From a virus, in IMG/VR virus record IMGVR_UViG_3300003323_000363, positions 1-57,634 of that record: DNA of 57,634 nucleotides; one strand, 5' to 3'. Positions within the stretch are counted from its first letter, which is position 1; the number at the start of each line of letters is the position of its first letter. Positions 9,501 to 17,700 of the stretch are shown here, piece after piece. Both the position numbers and the translations under genes were made by a program. A model generated the notes under the pieces. It was given only the letters and a program-made list of their open reading frames with translations. It searched no databases and was not told where the DNA came from.

Positions 9501-9717
9501 CATATCCGATTACCGTAAAGTTAATGGTCAGTCAGAAAATGAAATGCTGATTCGAGAGGTGAAGCGACTTGGCGAAGAGCTACGCCGCATTACAAATAAC
9601 ACCTCAAACATCCCCGACTCTCATCTTGTGCCGCTGGGTAACGGGAAAGTCATGCAAAAAGGGACTAAATCTGGAAATGTTAGCGTGACGGACTATTCTG
9701 AAATGCTTAAAAAATAA
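6493..9717 (+). CDS. Tail tape measure protein
   Basis: At 1074 residues this is one of the longest proteins of the tail block. It opens with a long coiled coil (residues about 20-130). A hydrophobic, glycine- and alanine-rich stretch follows (about 150-190, GVQAAAAALGTINPVLG), then helical repeats, a second long K/E/Q coiled coil (about 510-850), and another hydrophobic stretch near residue 900. This is the usual plan of a tape measure, which fixes tail length and is ejected with the DNA. It starts inside the chaperone long form. The tail would be roughly 150 nm long if the common 1.5 angstrom per residue rule holds. Confidence 0.93.
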   Translation: MADKVTSVYDLDVTGILSGLDKVATRITEVDAQLDKLPKDPFKEAAAGANKLDTEIAQGTQKVAQLESVITSLRAEIAQLTAEQTKMAKSMKTASDAAKYEQIEKEVVALRNEIKRLNSELDKTTQKSQKAGSMLSKIKGGFLGAFTGFSTGGGAGVQAAAAALGTINPVLGVTAGILGSVAEKAAKATSEWQGYNAVLKNSLGSQELATQNLSVLEKLAAQLPFSLNEATESFTQLVNRGFKPTKDEINNLSGFAASQNKTFDQLIQAILDAENGEVERLKEFGIQASNQGNKVRITFRGITKEFEKGALDSASAFAALAKELGSDALNADKMKTLEGRMSNLNDTADRISRKFGQVLLPVFEAFLSVADKLLSVIDDSITGFTEFDRQLEKTGGTAAVAYPILNKLFDLFSTSRQTDSWKDWFFNLNAGFERLINLAELFAGVMSNLTNPAELTKVLARFAANDSIISQAVNAYYHPSIESRRARRRGNTDDFQYGPGSPMAPRELTDAEKALLARRANELKDLEKKLADELLRIQNEYGKERLESLRDNELVYIEEKRKYDLQRVDQEQQALLRIKQMIAGAQRGRYDAAGKIIPDASVSLNSTETAAFDARRQLINSGAYAEQAKFINDAEKQITEVISNEYQRQLQAAEYKYEKLIELAKKTSVDTVKIEKEKNKEIDAINREHDLSLIEKDQNKFVGGSELDVLQAQIDGRLDLELEARKKSLEIERQFNEEKIKILQKYGDEESLARILPIQKANLEITKQIGEIDKQAKQLLVGAVKTVIDSLQEVNQAQERLVQARISRINDEISKKEEQVKKEQELSEEGVANNLSLRQKELADLKAARERALEDQKRLQRTQLIVDTASQASSMITAASKVFSGFASIPIVGVGLGIAAVALMLGAFAASKIKAFQLVNQQTPTFGDGGEVGGRLHKDGGTLIEAEKGEYVVNRRSTAEYGDLIEAINENRRGDILDYLLDELLSGTGVSLSEAQRRRDMKTISDYRKVNGQSENEMLIREVKRLGEELRRITNNTSNIPDSHLVPLGNGKVMQKGTKSGNVSVTDYSEMLKK

Positions 9718-9726
9718 ATTACCGTA

Positions 9727-11547
9727 ATGGCTTATACCTACACCATTGAATACGCAACCAGGTCACAATCAGTAACCCCCAAAACCATTGGCTCGGTTGT
9801 CGTAGCCAAAGAGGAAGGGGAGGCTTTTTTTCGTGAAAAATTGAGCGGTTCGGTGGTGTTAAACAACGAGGATTACAACTTCTTGCTGGATGCCGAAAAA
9901 TACGCGGTGCAGTGCTGCCAGGAAATCAGGTTTACAATCGTCAGAACTTGCGTAGCTGGGAGTGAAATATTTTGGAAGGGATATTTTACCTTGTACGATG
10001 TCGAGTGGGACCACGACAACCAGGAAGCTACGATCAAAAAAGTCAATGTCAAAGACGAGTATAACGTAGTATTCGCCAACTGGCATAAAGAAATTAACTG
10101 GTTTGGGGATATTCCAAAGCGTCGCCCGGCAGCCGCATATGCGCCAAATCACCCATTGCAACCATTTACGCAGACGATCATTACCAGCGAAGGGTACAAT
10201 CCGACAGGAAGCAATTATTTTCCTCGCGGATTTTACTTCAACTACGCCATTTTGTGGCTTGTGCAGCAAACCATGAAAGACACCGGATCTGAGGCTTACG
10301 CTGATATTACCGAGGCGCAGATGTCTTCTTTCCTTACAGCAGCTACCAACCCGGTAACAGGTAAGGCCAATTATTTGCCTGATGTGATCATGATGCACAT
10401 ATCTGATGCAAAGAGGCCAGGGGCATCTGATCCGGCATGGAAAGGGGTTGTAACTCTGCGCGATGTGTTAGCGAATTTGAAACAGCTTTACAATGCTTAT
10501 TGGTATATTGATGATTCTGGACATTTTAGAATTGAACACATAAGCTACTTCCGAAACTTTTCATACACTTCGCCAGGTGTTACGCTGGACCTTACGCAAG
10601 ATGCTTTTAAAAGCAAAATGGAAGGTAAACGCAAATTTTCGTGGAACGCAGAAGACCTAAAAGGCCGCGAAGGGGTTGAACAAACGATGGCTTTGGCTGG
10701 CCAAGAGGCTGATTCTACTATCTGGACACTGTTTGCTGGACCAAGTAGCCCAGAATTCGCTGCGGCTTACATGATTTACGAAGAAAATTGCGTTCCAAAA
10801 AACGATAAAGGGGAGTCTGGTGAGTCGTATCAGTCAATATCGCTGTTCACGACGGATTGGCTTACGGTGGTTAACAAACCGGATGTGACACCGGAAGAAG
10901 GATGGGTACTGGTTTATGTCCCTATCGTCAATGCAGAAAACGCGGTAGCCTACGGATGGTGTCCAATAGACGGCGAGCAGTGGATAAATGGGAACCTGTC
11001 TATGACCCGCCTTTTTTATGAGTTTGGAAGAACAGAGTTGTCGTTTTCTTACGGAAAAATGTCCTTTGAGAAAGAGACAGAGAAAAAGGATATAGACTCC
11101 GAGAACTCGTACATTTCCAGGCCAATGAGGGCGAAAAGCACAAAGCAGGTAAAGATTTTGGAGCCGATAGAGCTGGATATGTGCTGCGGCGATGAGTACA
11201 ATTTTTCCGGCATCATCAAGCACCCGCTCGCGGATGTTTCATCTGCTCAAAAGATCGAATATGATTTAAGCACAGAAGTGGTAACTTTGAGTTTAATAGC
11301 ATCAAATACTTGCGACGATATACCATTTCCCGAGTATGAAGAGCCGACGGAGCCAAATCCAGAATGCCCGGAAGAAGGGAAGTTGTTAAGATCAGACCTA
11401 ACAGATGTTTACCATGCAGATACGGCCATTAATTACGTCCGAATCGCGGTATATACAGATTATTATGCTGATGGTAATTGCGGGGAATATTCAACCATTA
11501 GAGAAGTGACAAGTACTACACCAAAAAGACAAAACGGCCCACGGTAA
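9727..11547 (+). CDS. Distal tail / baseplate protein
   Basis: A 606-residue protein directly after the tape measure, the position of distal tail proteins. The N-terminal 130 residues are beta-rich (GSVVLNNEDYNFLLD, FWKGYFTLYDVEWD) and suit a Dit-like or hub domain. Later parts hold strands with many aromatic residues. A short acidic proline-rich stretch (EEPTEPNPECPEE) comes near residue 540, and a basic tail ends in KRQNGPR. It probably links the tube to the adhesion proteins. Position and beta-rich make-up are the evidence; there is no catalytic motif. The stop overlaps the next ATG by one base. Confidence 0.6.
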   Translation: MAYTYTIEYATRSQSVTPKTIGSVVVAKEEGEAFFREKLSGSVVLNNEDYNFLLDAEKYAVQCCQEIRFTIVRTCVAGSEIFWKGYFTLYDVEWDHDNQEATIKKVNVKDEYNVVFANWHKEINWFGDIPKRRPAAAYAPNHPLQPFTQTIITSEGYNPTGSNYFPRGFYFNYAILWLVQQTMKDTGSEAYADITEAQMSSFLTAATNPVTGKANYLPDVIMMHISDAKRPGASDPAWKGVVTLRDVLANLKQLYNAYWYIDDSGHFRIEHISYFRNFSYTSPGVTLDLTQDAFKSKMEGKRKFSWNAEDLKGREGVEQTMALAGQEADSTIWTLFAGPSSPEFAAAYMIYEENCVPKNDKGESGESYQSISLFTTDWLTVVNKPDVTPEEGWVLVYVPIVNAENAVAYGWCPIDGEQWINGNLSMTRLFYEFGRTELSFSYGKMSFEKETEKKDIDSENSYISRPMRAKSTKQVKILEPIELDMCCGDEYNFSGIIKHPLADVSSAQKIEYDLSTEVVTLSLIASNTCDDIPFPEYEEPTEPNPECPEEGKLLRSDLTDVYHADTAINYVRIAVYTDYYADGNCGEYSTIREVTSTTPKRQNGPR

Positions 11548-14500
11548 TGTATAACTACCTTTCCAGCTTCCCATTTAACGCCGGGCAAGGCAACTCTTCG
11601 GATTGCGAGTGTTCAGGGCAAGCATTTGATCCGGCCAAATTCAAGCTTTATTCTGAGTCCGACCGGCTGCCTACCTTTTCTCTTCGTGTTTTAGCGATGG
11701 GCGAAAACCCTGATTTGACATATGCTAACGAGTGTGTCAGGGTGTTCACATGCGATGGCAAAGACATGGTGAAAAATATTACCATGGAAGAGGCTGGCAT
11801 AAGGTTGATGAAAGACACCGGAACTTACTTTATCATCTATGACGGCGGTAAGATAGCAGGCATGAAGCTGGACTGCGGCAAGTGCTACCGGTTGAAGATA
11901 ATGTCTTACTGGTCCGAGCCTTTCTGGATAACGGACACGCCGCAATCAAAAATTGTCATCGAGTTCAAGAACACTTCGAGTCAGGTAGGAGATGTGCCAT
12001 ACCAGGCTGAAAACTTTGTTCAACGCATCATGGTTGACGGAGAAATCTGCTCAATGGATGCGGAGATATTCGAAAACAAAAAGTCTGACGCTAACGGCAA
12101 TGAAACTGTCACGTTCCAGCGCATGACAATGCGCAAGGGATTGGCGATATTTAATGCGCCGGACTTCATCAATCAGCTAATTGGCTCCATCAAAATTATT
12201 GAATCCTACAAGGTCATTCACAAAGCCAGAACGTACGAGCCATTGGCAAAGAGAAGTACGCTGGAATCTACAAAAAACGGCTGCTGCGACTATGATATAA
12301 ACATTACAATGCCGCTCCGTGAAAGTTCTTTTTCGGGGGGCAAATGTCAAACGGACGCTGATGGCGTTTTAACAGAGGTTGAAATCCCTGACGATCTGCC
12401 TGACTCATGCGAAGAAGACGATGACTGGACCGAGACAGGGCAAACGCTATGCTTGGAATTTGGGAAAGTGCCAGAATTGCCACCGCCTACACTTCCTCCG
12501 GTTGGAACGCCTCCTGTTGGCGCTCCATGCCCTCCAAACGGCACCGTTGTTTCAAACACTACCGTTACGCAATCTTGCGATAACCCTTTCGAGTCAGAAG
12601 GTATCAAGTACAAGAAAAAAGTAACCAAGTTGATTGCCGACGGAGCTTGCGGTACGACTGAGCAAATCCAATATATTGAGCCTTGCGGGGCAGGCGGCGC
12701 TACCCACACCGTTTCAAACGTAAACTGCGGCGGAGGGGTTACGCCTACCCCGCCAGTCGGAACACCTCCTGTTGGGACGCCTCCGGTAGGTACTCCCCCC
12801 GTTGGTACTCCCCCGGTGGGAACACCACCAGTCGGCACGCCTCCTGTGGGAACTCCGCCGCCGTCAGGCAGCGCCAAATATGAGTTCATTATGGGCACCA
12901 CAGGCGGCGGATTTGACAGAAATGCGACTCACGGCATAGGGCAGGATTGGATTGACCGAATAGAGGCATTCAACTACTCGTGGGGATGGGGAATTACCGG
13001 CATTTCGCTTTGGATTCACTGGGACAACTACGAGCCCACTTCTGGTAATTTCCAAACGGCTGCACTGCAAAGGGCGATTTCGTACTGTAATGCCAGAAAT
13101 TTGGGATTGAGCGTATTCTGGCTTGGCACCAGGACTGAGGGTGATGGATTCATTAATGATGGGGAGAGGGTAAAAGGCTCGAATGGAACAATATACTTGG
13201 AGGGTGTGCCTGGATTTGGTAAAATCTACGCCGGATATGGCTGCGATAGGGTAAATGCGTTGATGGTGCCGGCGATACAGTCCGTTGCCAACACACTCAA
13301 AACATATTCCAAGGCTTTTGCTATGTTTTTGGGTGGGGGACATACGGGAGAGCTTATAAACCACATTATCGTCAAGGACGGCGTATGGGAATGTGGGGAC
13401 TTCTCAGACGATAACCTTTCGAGATTTAATGCATGGGTTGCGCCTCGTGGGCTGGCATCGCCTGGAACTCCACCAATGATACAGGGACCTGGTATCCCAT
13501 GGCCGCACCCGGACTTTGGTGATGCTCGTGGATTGGAATTCGCAAGGTTTACCACTTACAACATTGCCAAGTACTACAAAAACTTCTGCAATGCTGTAAA
13601 GGCGGTATCCAGCCTGCCGTGTATCTACGTGTATGCCGCTGCCGATAATTTGCAGCTCCGAAGCACTGCCAACGCGGCTATGGACTACATTGGTCAATAT
13701 GGAGACGGCATGTATGGGTCTGAGGGGGATGGATTATACGACCACATTGCTAAAATACGAGTCAACAGCGTAAACGTGGGTACATTCCCTAATGGCATAT
13801 CATGCGTAGAGTTTGACCCGGATGATTTGAGTGTTTACCGGTACAGCTACGGAACCACGCCGCCATACTGCCAGGCAAACCCGCAATATGGGCAGCTTAA
13901 AACAAGCGCCGAGTTCCTGTACAGTCGAGGCGTTCGCGTTATTCATACTGCAATGGCGTACTGTCCTTCCGAAATTGTACAGATGGGATCGGTATTGCAG
14001 CCTCTTTGGCAGACATACATAGGCAAACCGTTCGCGTCACCTCCTATCAACAGCGGCAACAGGATTCAGTGCGAAGTGACAGGGCCGTATCGTAATAGCG
14101 AGAATATTCTGGACCACTACGGAGTGAACCCCAATACGCAATATGCAAGGTATACGAGTGCTGATTACTGGGGCGGAGTTCCTCCCGAAGGAACGGGAGG
14201 TGGCACACCGCCGCCAAGCGGCACTAATCCGGCGATTGATAACTATCTAAACAGCAACCTGGCAGCATATCAAAGCAATATCCTTTTTGATGTTAAAAAG
14301 GCGACACAGACGCCATATAGCTATACGCAAGGGGCTTATACAAGAACATCTATGATGCCGGTAGCGTCGCTTTCGAAAGCAGTTTCGGCGGCGGTCCTTT
14401 TAACACTCATTGACGACGGGTTGCTTTCATTGAGCACTACGGTGGGTAGCCTGATTTCGTCATGGAATAGCGGAGCAAAGGCGGGAATCACCTTGAAGCA

Positions 14501-15131
14501 AATAATCAGCCACACAGCAGGTATTGCGCCTGACACCACAGAGGCATTAGATGGCAGTGCAACATTGGAAGCCTATGTAGACGCATATGCATCTTACGCG
14601 CTGGCAAATACGCCTGGAACTGTTTTCGCTTACAGTACGCACCCATATAATATCGCCGGAAGAATGGCCGAAGTTGTTACGGGGCAAACATGGAAACAGC
14701 TTTTTGAATCCCGTATACGTAACAAGTGCAGCATGGGTGATGCTATTTATAACCCGAAAGACCCATATCAACCTATTTCTGGTAATCCCAATCAGCCGAA
14801 TGTGGGTCATGGATTGTGGATTACTCAACAGGCGTATGCTAACTTTATGGGAATGATTAGAGATGGCGGGGTTTATAATGGGGTTCAGGTGATCAGCTCA
14901 ACAAACTTGCCACTTATCTGGACAGACATGACAACCGGACTAGGACCATGGGGATTTGGTATGATCATGAATGACTCAGGCAACGAACCTACGGCAGAAT
15001 CTGCAAAAGGTTGCTACGCATGGGTTAACAGGTCGAAACAATATGCAGGTGTATTATTCACTCAGGCAGAAAATGCAGCGACGATTGGCCCTAATAATGG
15101 ATTGAGAGACATTGTAAGAGCAAATTATTAA
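11547..15131 (+). CDS. Modular tail protein: glycosidase-like domain plus beta-lactamase-like domain
   Basis: A 1194-residue multi-domain tail protein. Residues 1-300 form a cysteine-containing virion domain. Proline hinges follow near 317 and at 403-437 (seven PVGTP units). Residues about 440-870 look like a TIM-barrel glycoside hydrolase of the GH42/GH35 kind (ISLWIHWDNYEPTSGNF, MFLGGGHTGEL). After a GGGTPPPSG hinge, residues about 895-1194 match the serine beta-lactamase/esterase family (PF00144). That domain has Ser941-x-x-Lys944 in ASLSKAVSA, Tyr1029-Ser-Thr at the second motif where many members have YxN, and the ISHTAGI block. It may degrade or bind host glycans and peptides at the cell surface. 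Which activities are retained cannot be told from sequence. Confidence 0.8.
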   Translation: MYNYLSSFPFNAGQGNSSDCECSGQAFDPAKFKLYSESDRLPTFSLRVLAMGENPDLTYANECVRVFTCDGKDMVKNITMEEAGIRLMKDTGTYFIIYDGGKIAGMKLDCGKCYRLKIMSYWSEPFWITDTPQSKIVIEFKNTSSQVGDVPYQAENFVQRIMVDGEICSMDAEIFENKKSDANGNETVTFQRMTMRKGLAIFNAPDFINQLIGSIKIIESYKVIHKARTYEPLAKRSTLESTKNGCCDYDINITMPLRESSFSGGKCQTDADGVLTEVEIPDDLPDSCEEDDDWTETGQTLCLEFGKVPELPPPTLPPVGTPPVGAPCPPNGTVVSNTTVTQSCDNPFESEGIKYKKKVTKLIADGACGTTEQIQYIEPCGAGGATHTVSNVNCGGGVTPTPPVGTPPVGTPPVGTPPVGTPPVGTPPVGTPPVGTPPPSGSAKYEFIMGTTGGGFDRNATHGIGQDWIDRIEAFNYSWGWGITGISLWIHWDNYEPTSGNFQTAALQRAISYCNARNLGLSVFWLGTRTEGDGFINDGERVKGSNGTIYLEGVPGFGKIYAGYGCDRVNALMVPAIQSVANTLKTYSKAFAMFLGGGHTGELINHIIVKDGVWECGDFSDDNLSRFNAWVAPRGLASPGTPPMIQGPGIPWPHPDFGDARGLEFARFTTYNIAKYYKNFCNAVKAVSSLPCIYVYAAADNLQLRSTANAAMDYIGQYGDGMYGSEGDGLYDHIAKIRVNSVNVGTFPNGISCVEFDPDDLSVYRYSYGTTPPYCQANPQYGQLKTSAEFLYSRGVRVIHTAMAYCPSEIVQMGSVLQPLWQTYIGKPFASPPINSGNRIQCEVTGPYRNSENILDHYGVNPNTQYARYTSADYWGGVPPEGTGGGTPPPSGTNPAIDNYLNSNLAAYQSNILFDVKKATQTPYSYTQGAYTRTSMMPVASLSKAVSAAVLLTLIDDGLLSLSTTVGSLISSWNSGAKAGITLKQIISHTAGIAPDTTEALDGSATLEAYVDAYASYALANTPGTVFAYSTHPYNIAGRMAEVVTGQTWKQLFESRIRNKCSMGDAIYNPKDPYQPISGNPNQPNVGHGLWITQQAYANFMGMIRDGGVYNGVQVISSTNLPLIWTDMTTGLGPWGFGMIMNDSGNEPTAESAKGCYAWVNRSKQYAGVLFTQAENAATIGPNNGLRDIVRANY
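12753..12857 (+). repeat. Seven tandem 15-base units encoding PVGTP
   Basis: Seven direct units of five codons (Pro-Val-Gly-Thr-Pro) lie back to back in the tail protein gene. The units differ at many third codon positions but encode the same peptide, so selection seems to act on the protein. The stretch is a stiff proline hinge between the virion-bound part and the glycosidase-like domain. A shorter copy lies near 12496. Confidence 0.9.
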
Positions 15132-15132
15132 T

Positions 15133-17697
15133 ATGGGAACATTAACTTTTTCACTACCCACAGCCCCTCTCAGACCAGAGCCATTGACTTTTAGCGTACT
15201 GCGAGAGGGAGACACAAGGGAGCGTTTTATTATTCGAAACGGATTTCAAATCCAGTTTGACGAAGATACTGGCGACAACTTGGTGTATACCCTTAAAATA
15301 ACGGACGCCAATGGATTGCCTTCCAGTCAAAAGTTCACGCTTGGGTGTGTCCGACCTCCTGACTGTGATCAGGGCCCCATATTGCTCAGCATAGTTTCAT
15401 TTTCGGCCACTGGCATCGTTTATACGTTCCATGGCTCGAATGTAAACCAGATCCGCCGGAACATCATACAAAATGGCGTAATCATAGACACGGCTGTGGA
15501 TGTGCCAACGAGCGCGACTGTTTCTTCAAACTTTTCGACCACACTTAGTAATGGGCAATACACATTACAGATAGAAGGGGAGTCTTGTTATAGCGAGACG
15601 CCGCAAGGACTCACTTTTTTGATTACAGATAGTGGATCAGAGTTAGATTGGTGGCCGAACTATCCTTTGGCAACATACAATGCCGATGAAGGCGCATTTA
15701 GGATCAACTTGGCGATCAACAGGGCGGGAGAATATCCATATTCCATCAAAGACTCTTCTGATGTGGTTCTTCACTCAGGCGTGTGGACATTCGCGCCTGG
15801 GGAGATATTCTGGATTGGCGGGTTTACGCCTGACGACTACGAGGTGTCGGTCGGTCCACTCACAGAGACAGTTTACATTGTTGATATTCCTGCTGAATGT
15901 GACGAAGGTCCCGAGCTACTGGAAGTAACAAGCATCAGTCCAACGCAAACGACATTTAGATTTCATGGTATCAACGTATTTGTAATTGAATGGTTTATCA
16001 GGAATACATCTGATGTAGTAGAGCATACTGGCACCGTAGAGCCGGGCGGCGCTGTTGTGACTATCAATCACCCGGCACTATCTGGCGGCACACACAACCT
16101 GCTGATTAAAGGAGCTAGCTGTACCTCTGAAACGGGAGTGGTCGACAATTTGGATTTTAGTGTGTCGGTGGGCTCTGTGTCTATCACATCTATTGTCGTG
16201 TCTCGCAGTGAAACAGACGGTAGATATAGGCTGAATATCAACTTTACAGGAGGTATACCGAATTATACTATTACTGTTCGCGGCACAGCTAACAATACGA
16301 TTGCCACGTTCCCTAACACAACCGGTAGCCCGGCTACCGTTCTTCTGCCGGCAGGCACTTTGCCACAGACGGTAAAGGTAATGGTCATGGATGTGCAAAA
16401 CTCATTCGATGAGGAAACGGCTGTTATACTGGCGGCTGGAACCCCTTCTCTGTTTTATGTACAATCAGATTCATTTGGAGGGCCAATTGCAAAAACACCA
16501 ATGTCTGCCGATGATTTAACTTTTTTCATCGGTAGCGCGACGAATTTTAATTGGGACATAGAATTTAACTTGCCGAATGGCGGACAGTGGGATTATATCG
16601 AAAAAAAGCTGAGAAAGTATGTGTCAGGCACTCCGCAGATAAGGGACATTGCGGCGGCCACACAGCAGCCAGCGAATTATTCCGTATCCGGGTCTTCGAA
16701 TGCAGAGCGCCTTTGGATGCCGCGCACGCCGAATGTAATTACTATCGACAGCCAAAACGTATTCAAGACGGCCAATAAATGGGAAGTGACATTTATTGCC
16801 AGGCGCGGCGGCGCAGCAGGCACTATTGTCGGTCAAATCACACGAACTTTTACGGTGAGCGCTCCGCCGACGGATTCGGGAATATATTTATACAACCGAA
16901 GCGGTGGCACGTTAGGCAGTTTGATCGGTCAATTGCACTCTACCGGCGACTCGCTGCCAAAGCCTACTCCACATTTTGATTTTGCATTTCAGGATATGAA
17001 CGGAACCGTTTTTTACGGAGCGGCAATCTATCTGAGACAAAAAGTAGGTAGTAGTTATACCACAAGGGCGTCTAATAACGAATATTGGGCAGGTGGGAAA
17101 ACGACCCTAACAACGTCTGATTTTACTCTATTTAAAGGGCAAGACCCGACAAACCCAGTTTTCGCGCCAATATTCGCACAGGAGCCTGGTTCTTGGCAGG
17201 TAGAAGTACAAGTTTGGAACGCAGCCAACACGCAGGTGCTAGGGACAAGGGTTGCTTATTTTGATTTTACTGTATCCACTACGAGTTTTTCAAACCCAGG
17301 GTTTCAAAGATCAACAGCTTCTGGCGTAGAGGGGATGCGAATTGATGGTATCGACTTTGGCGTAAAGCAACTGTCGTCCGGCAACTGGCAACTGTCGCAC
17401 CCTGCAAACAGAACATCTTTGAATGGGCAAAATACGTGTTATCCATGGGTTTATTTGAATCACGTTAGATTTGACGCAACAGAACTTGCAGCTTTTCGTA
17501 GCGGTTCTGGATTAGCGTTCCCACCAGGCAAGCATACCGTTTCAATCAAGTGGCATAGCAACGCAGTGCATAACTATGACGACGTGATAGATGGTGGAGA
17601 TGCAGGTAACGCATATTGGCTTGCTGGCGAGCAGCTTGATATTTCTGCTGGATATAGCAACATGGATGACTATTTCACATTTGTAGTTTTAGAATAA
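15133..17697 (+). CDS. Large tail-tip or fibre protein with repeated Ig-like domains
   Basis: An 854-residue, beta-rich protein with no signal peptide or enzyme motif. Two segments of about 90-110 residues are clear tandem relatives. One starts at CDQGPILLSIVSF and contains YTFHGSNV; the other starts at CDEGPELLEVTSI and contains FRFHGINV. They suggest Ig- or fibronectin-like modules from about residue 75 to 345. More beta domains follow, and the C-terminus is rich in W, Y and H. A role in host binding, as a side fibre or baseplate arm, is likely from the position among other adhesin-type genes. Confidence 0.65.
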   Translation: MGTLTFSLPTAPLRPEPLTFSVLREGDTRERFIIRNGFQIQFDEDTGDNLVYTLKITDANGLPSSQKFTLGCVRPPDCDQGPILLSIVSFSATGIVYTFHGSNVNQIRRNIIQNGVIIDTAVDVPTSATVSSNFSTTLSNGQYTLQIEGESCYSETPQGLTFLITDSGSELDWWPNYPLATYNADEGAFRINLAINRAGEYPYSIKDSSDVVLHSGVWTFAPGEIFWIGGFTPDDYEVSVGPLTETVYIVDIPAECDEGPELLEVTSISPTQTTFRFHGINVFVIEWFIRNTSDVVEHTGTVEPGGAVVTINHPALSGGTHNLLIKGASCTSETGVVDNLDFSVSVGSVSITSIVVSRSETDGRYRLNINFTGGIPNYTITVRGTANNTIATFPNTTGSPATVLLPAGTLPQTVKVMVMDVQNSFDEETAVILAAGTPSLFYVQSDSFGGPIAKTPMSADDLTFFIGSATNFNWDIEFNLPNGGQWDYIEKKLRKYVSGTPQIRDIAAATQQPANYSVSGSSNAERLWMPRTPNVITIDSQNVFKTANKWEVTFIARRGGAAGTIVGQITRTFTVSAPPTDSGIYLYNRSGGTLGSLIGQLHSTGDSLPKPTPHFDFAFQDMNGTVFYGAAIYLRQKVGSSYTTRASNNEYWAGGKTTLTTSDFTLFKGQDPTNPVFAPIFAQEPGSWQVEVQVWNAANTQVLGTRVAYFDFTVSTTSFSNPGFQRSTASGVEGMRIDGIDFGVKQLSSGNWQLSHPANRTSLNGQNTCYPWVYLNHVRFDATELAAFRSGSGLAFPPGKHTVSIKWHSNAVHNYDDVIDGGDAGNAYWLAGEQLDISAGYSNMDDYFTFVVLE

Positions 17698-17700
17698 GAT

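Noticed and set aside
12753-12857. A CRISPR array
   Set aside because: The repeats are coding, 15 bases long, with no spacers.
12347-12901. Minus-strand frame with repeated GGVPT residues
   Set aside because: It is the reverse reading of the PVGTP-coding repeat on the plus strand.
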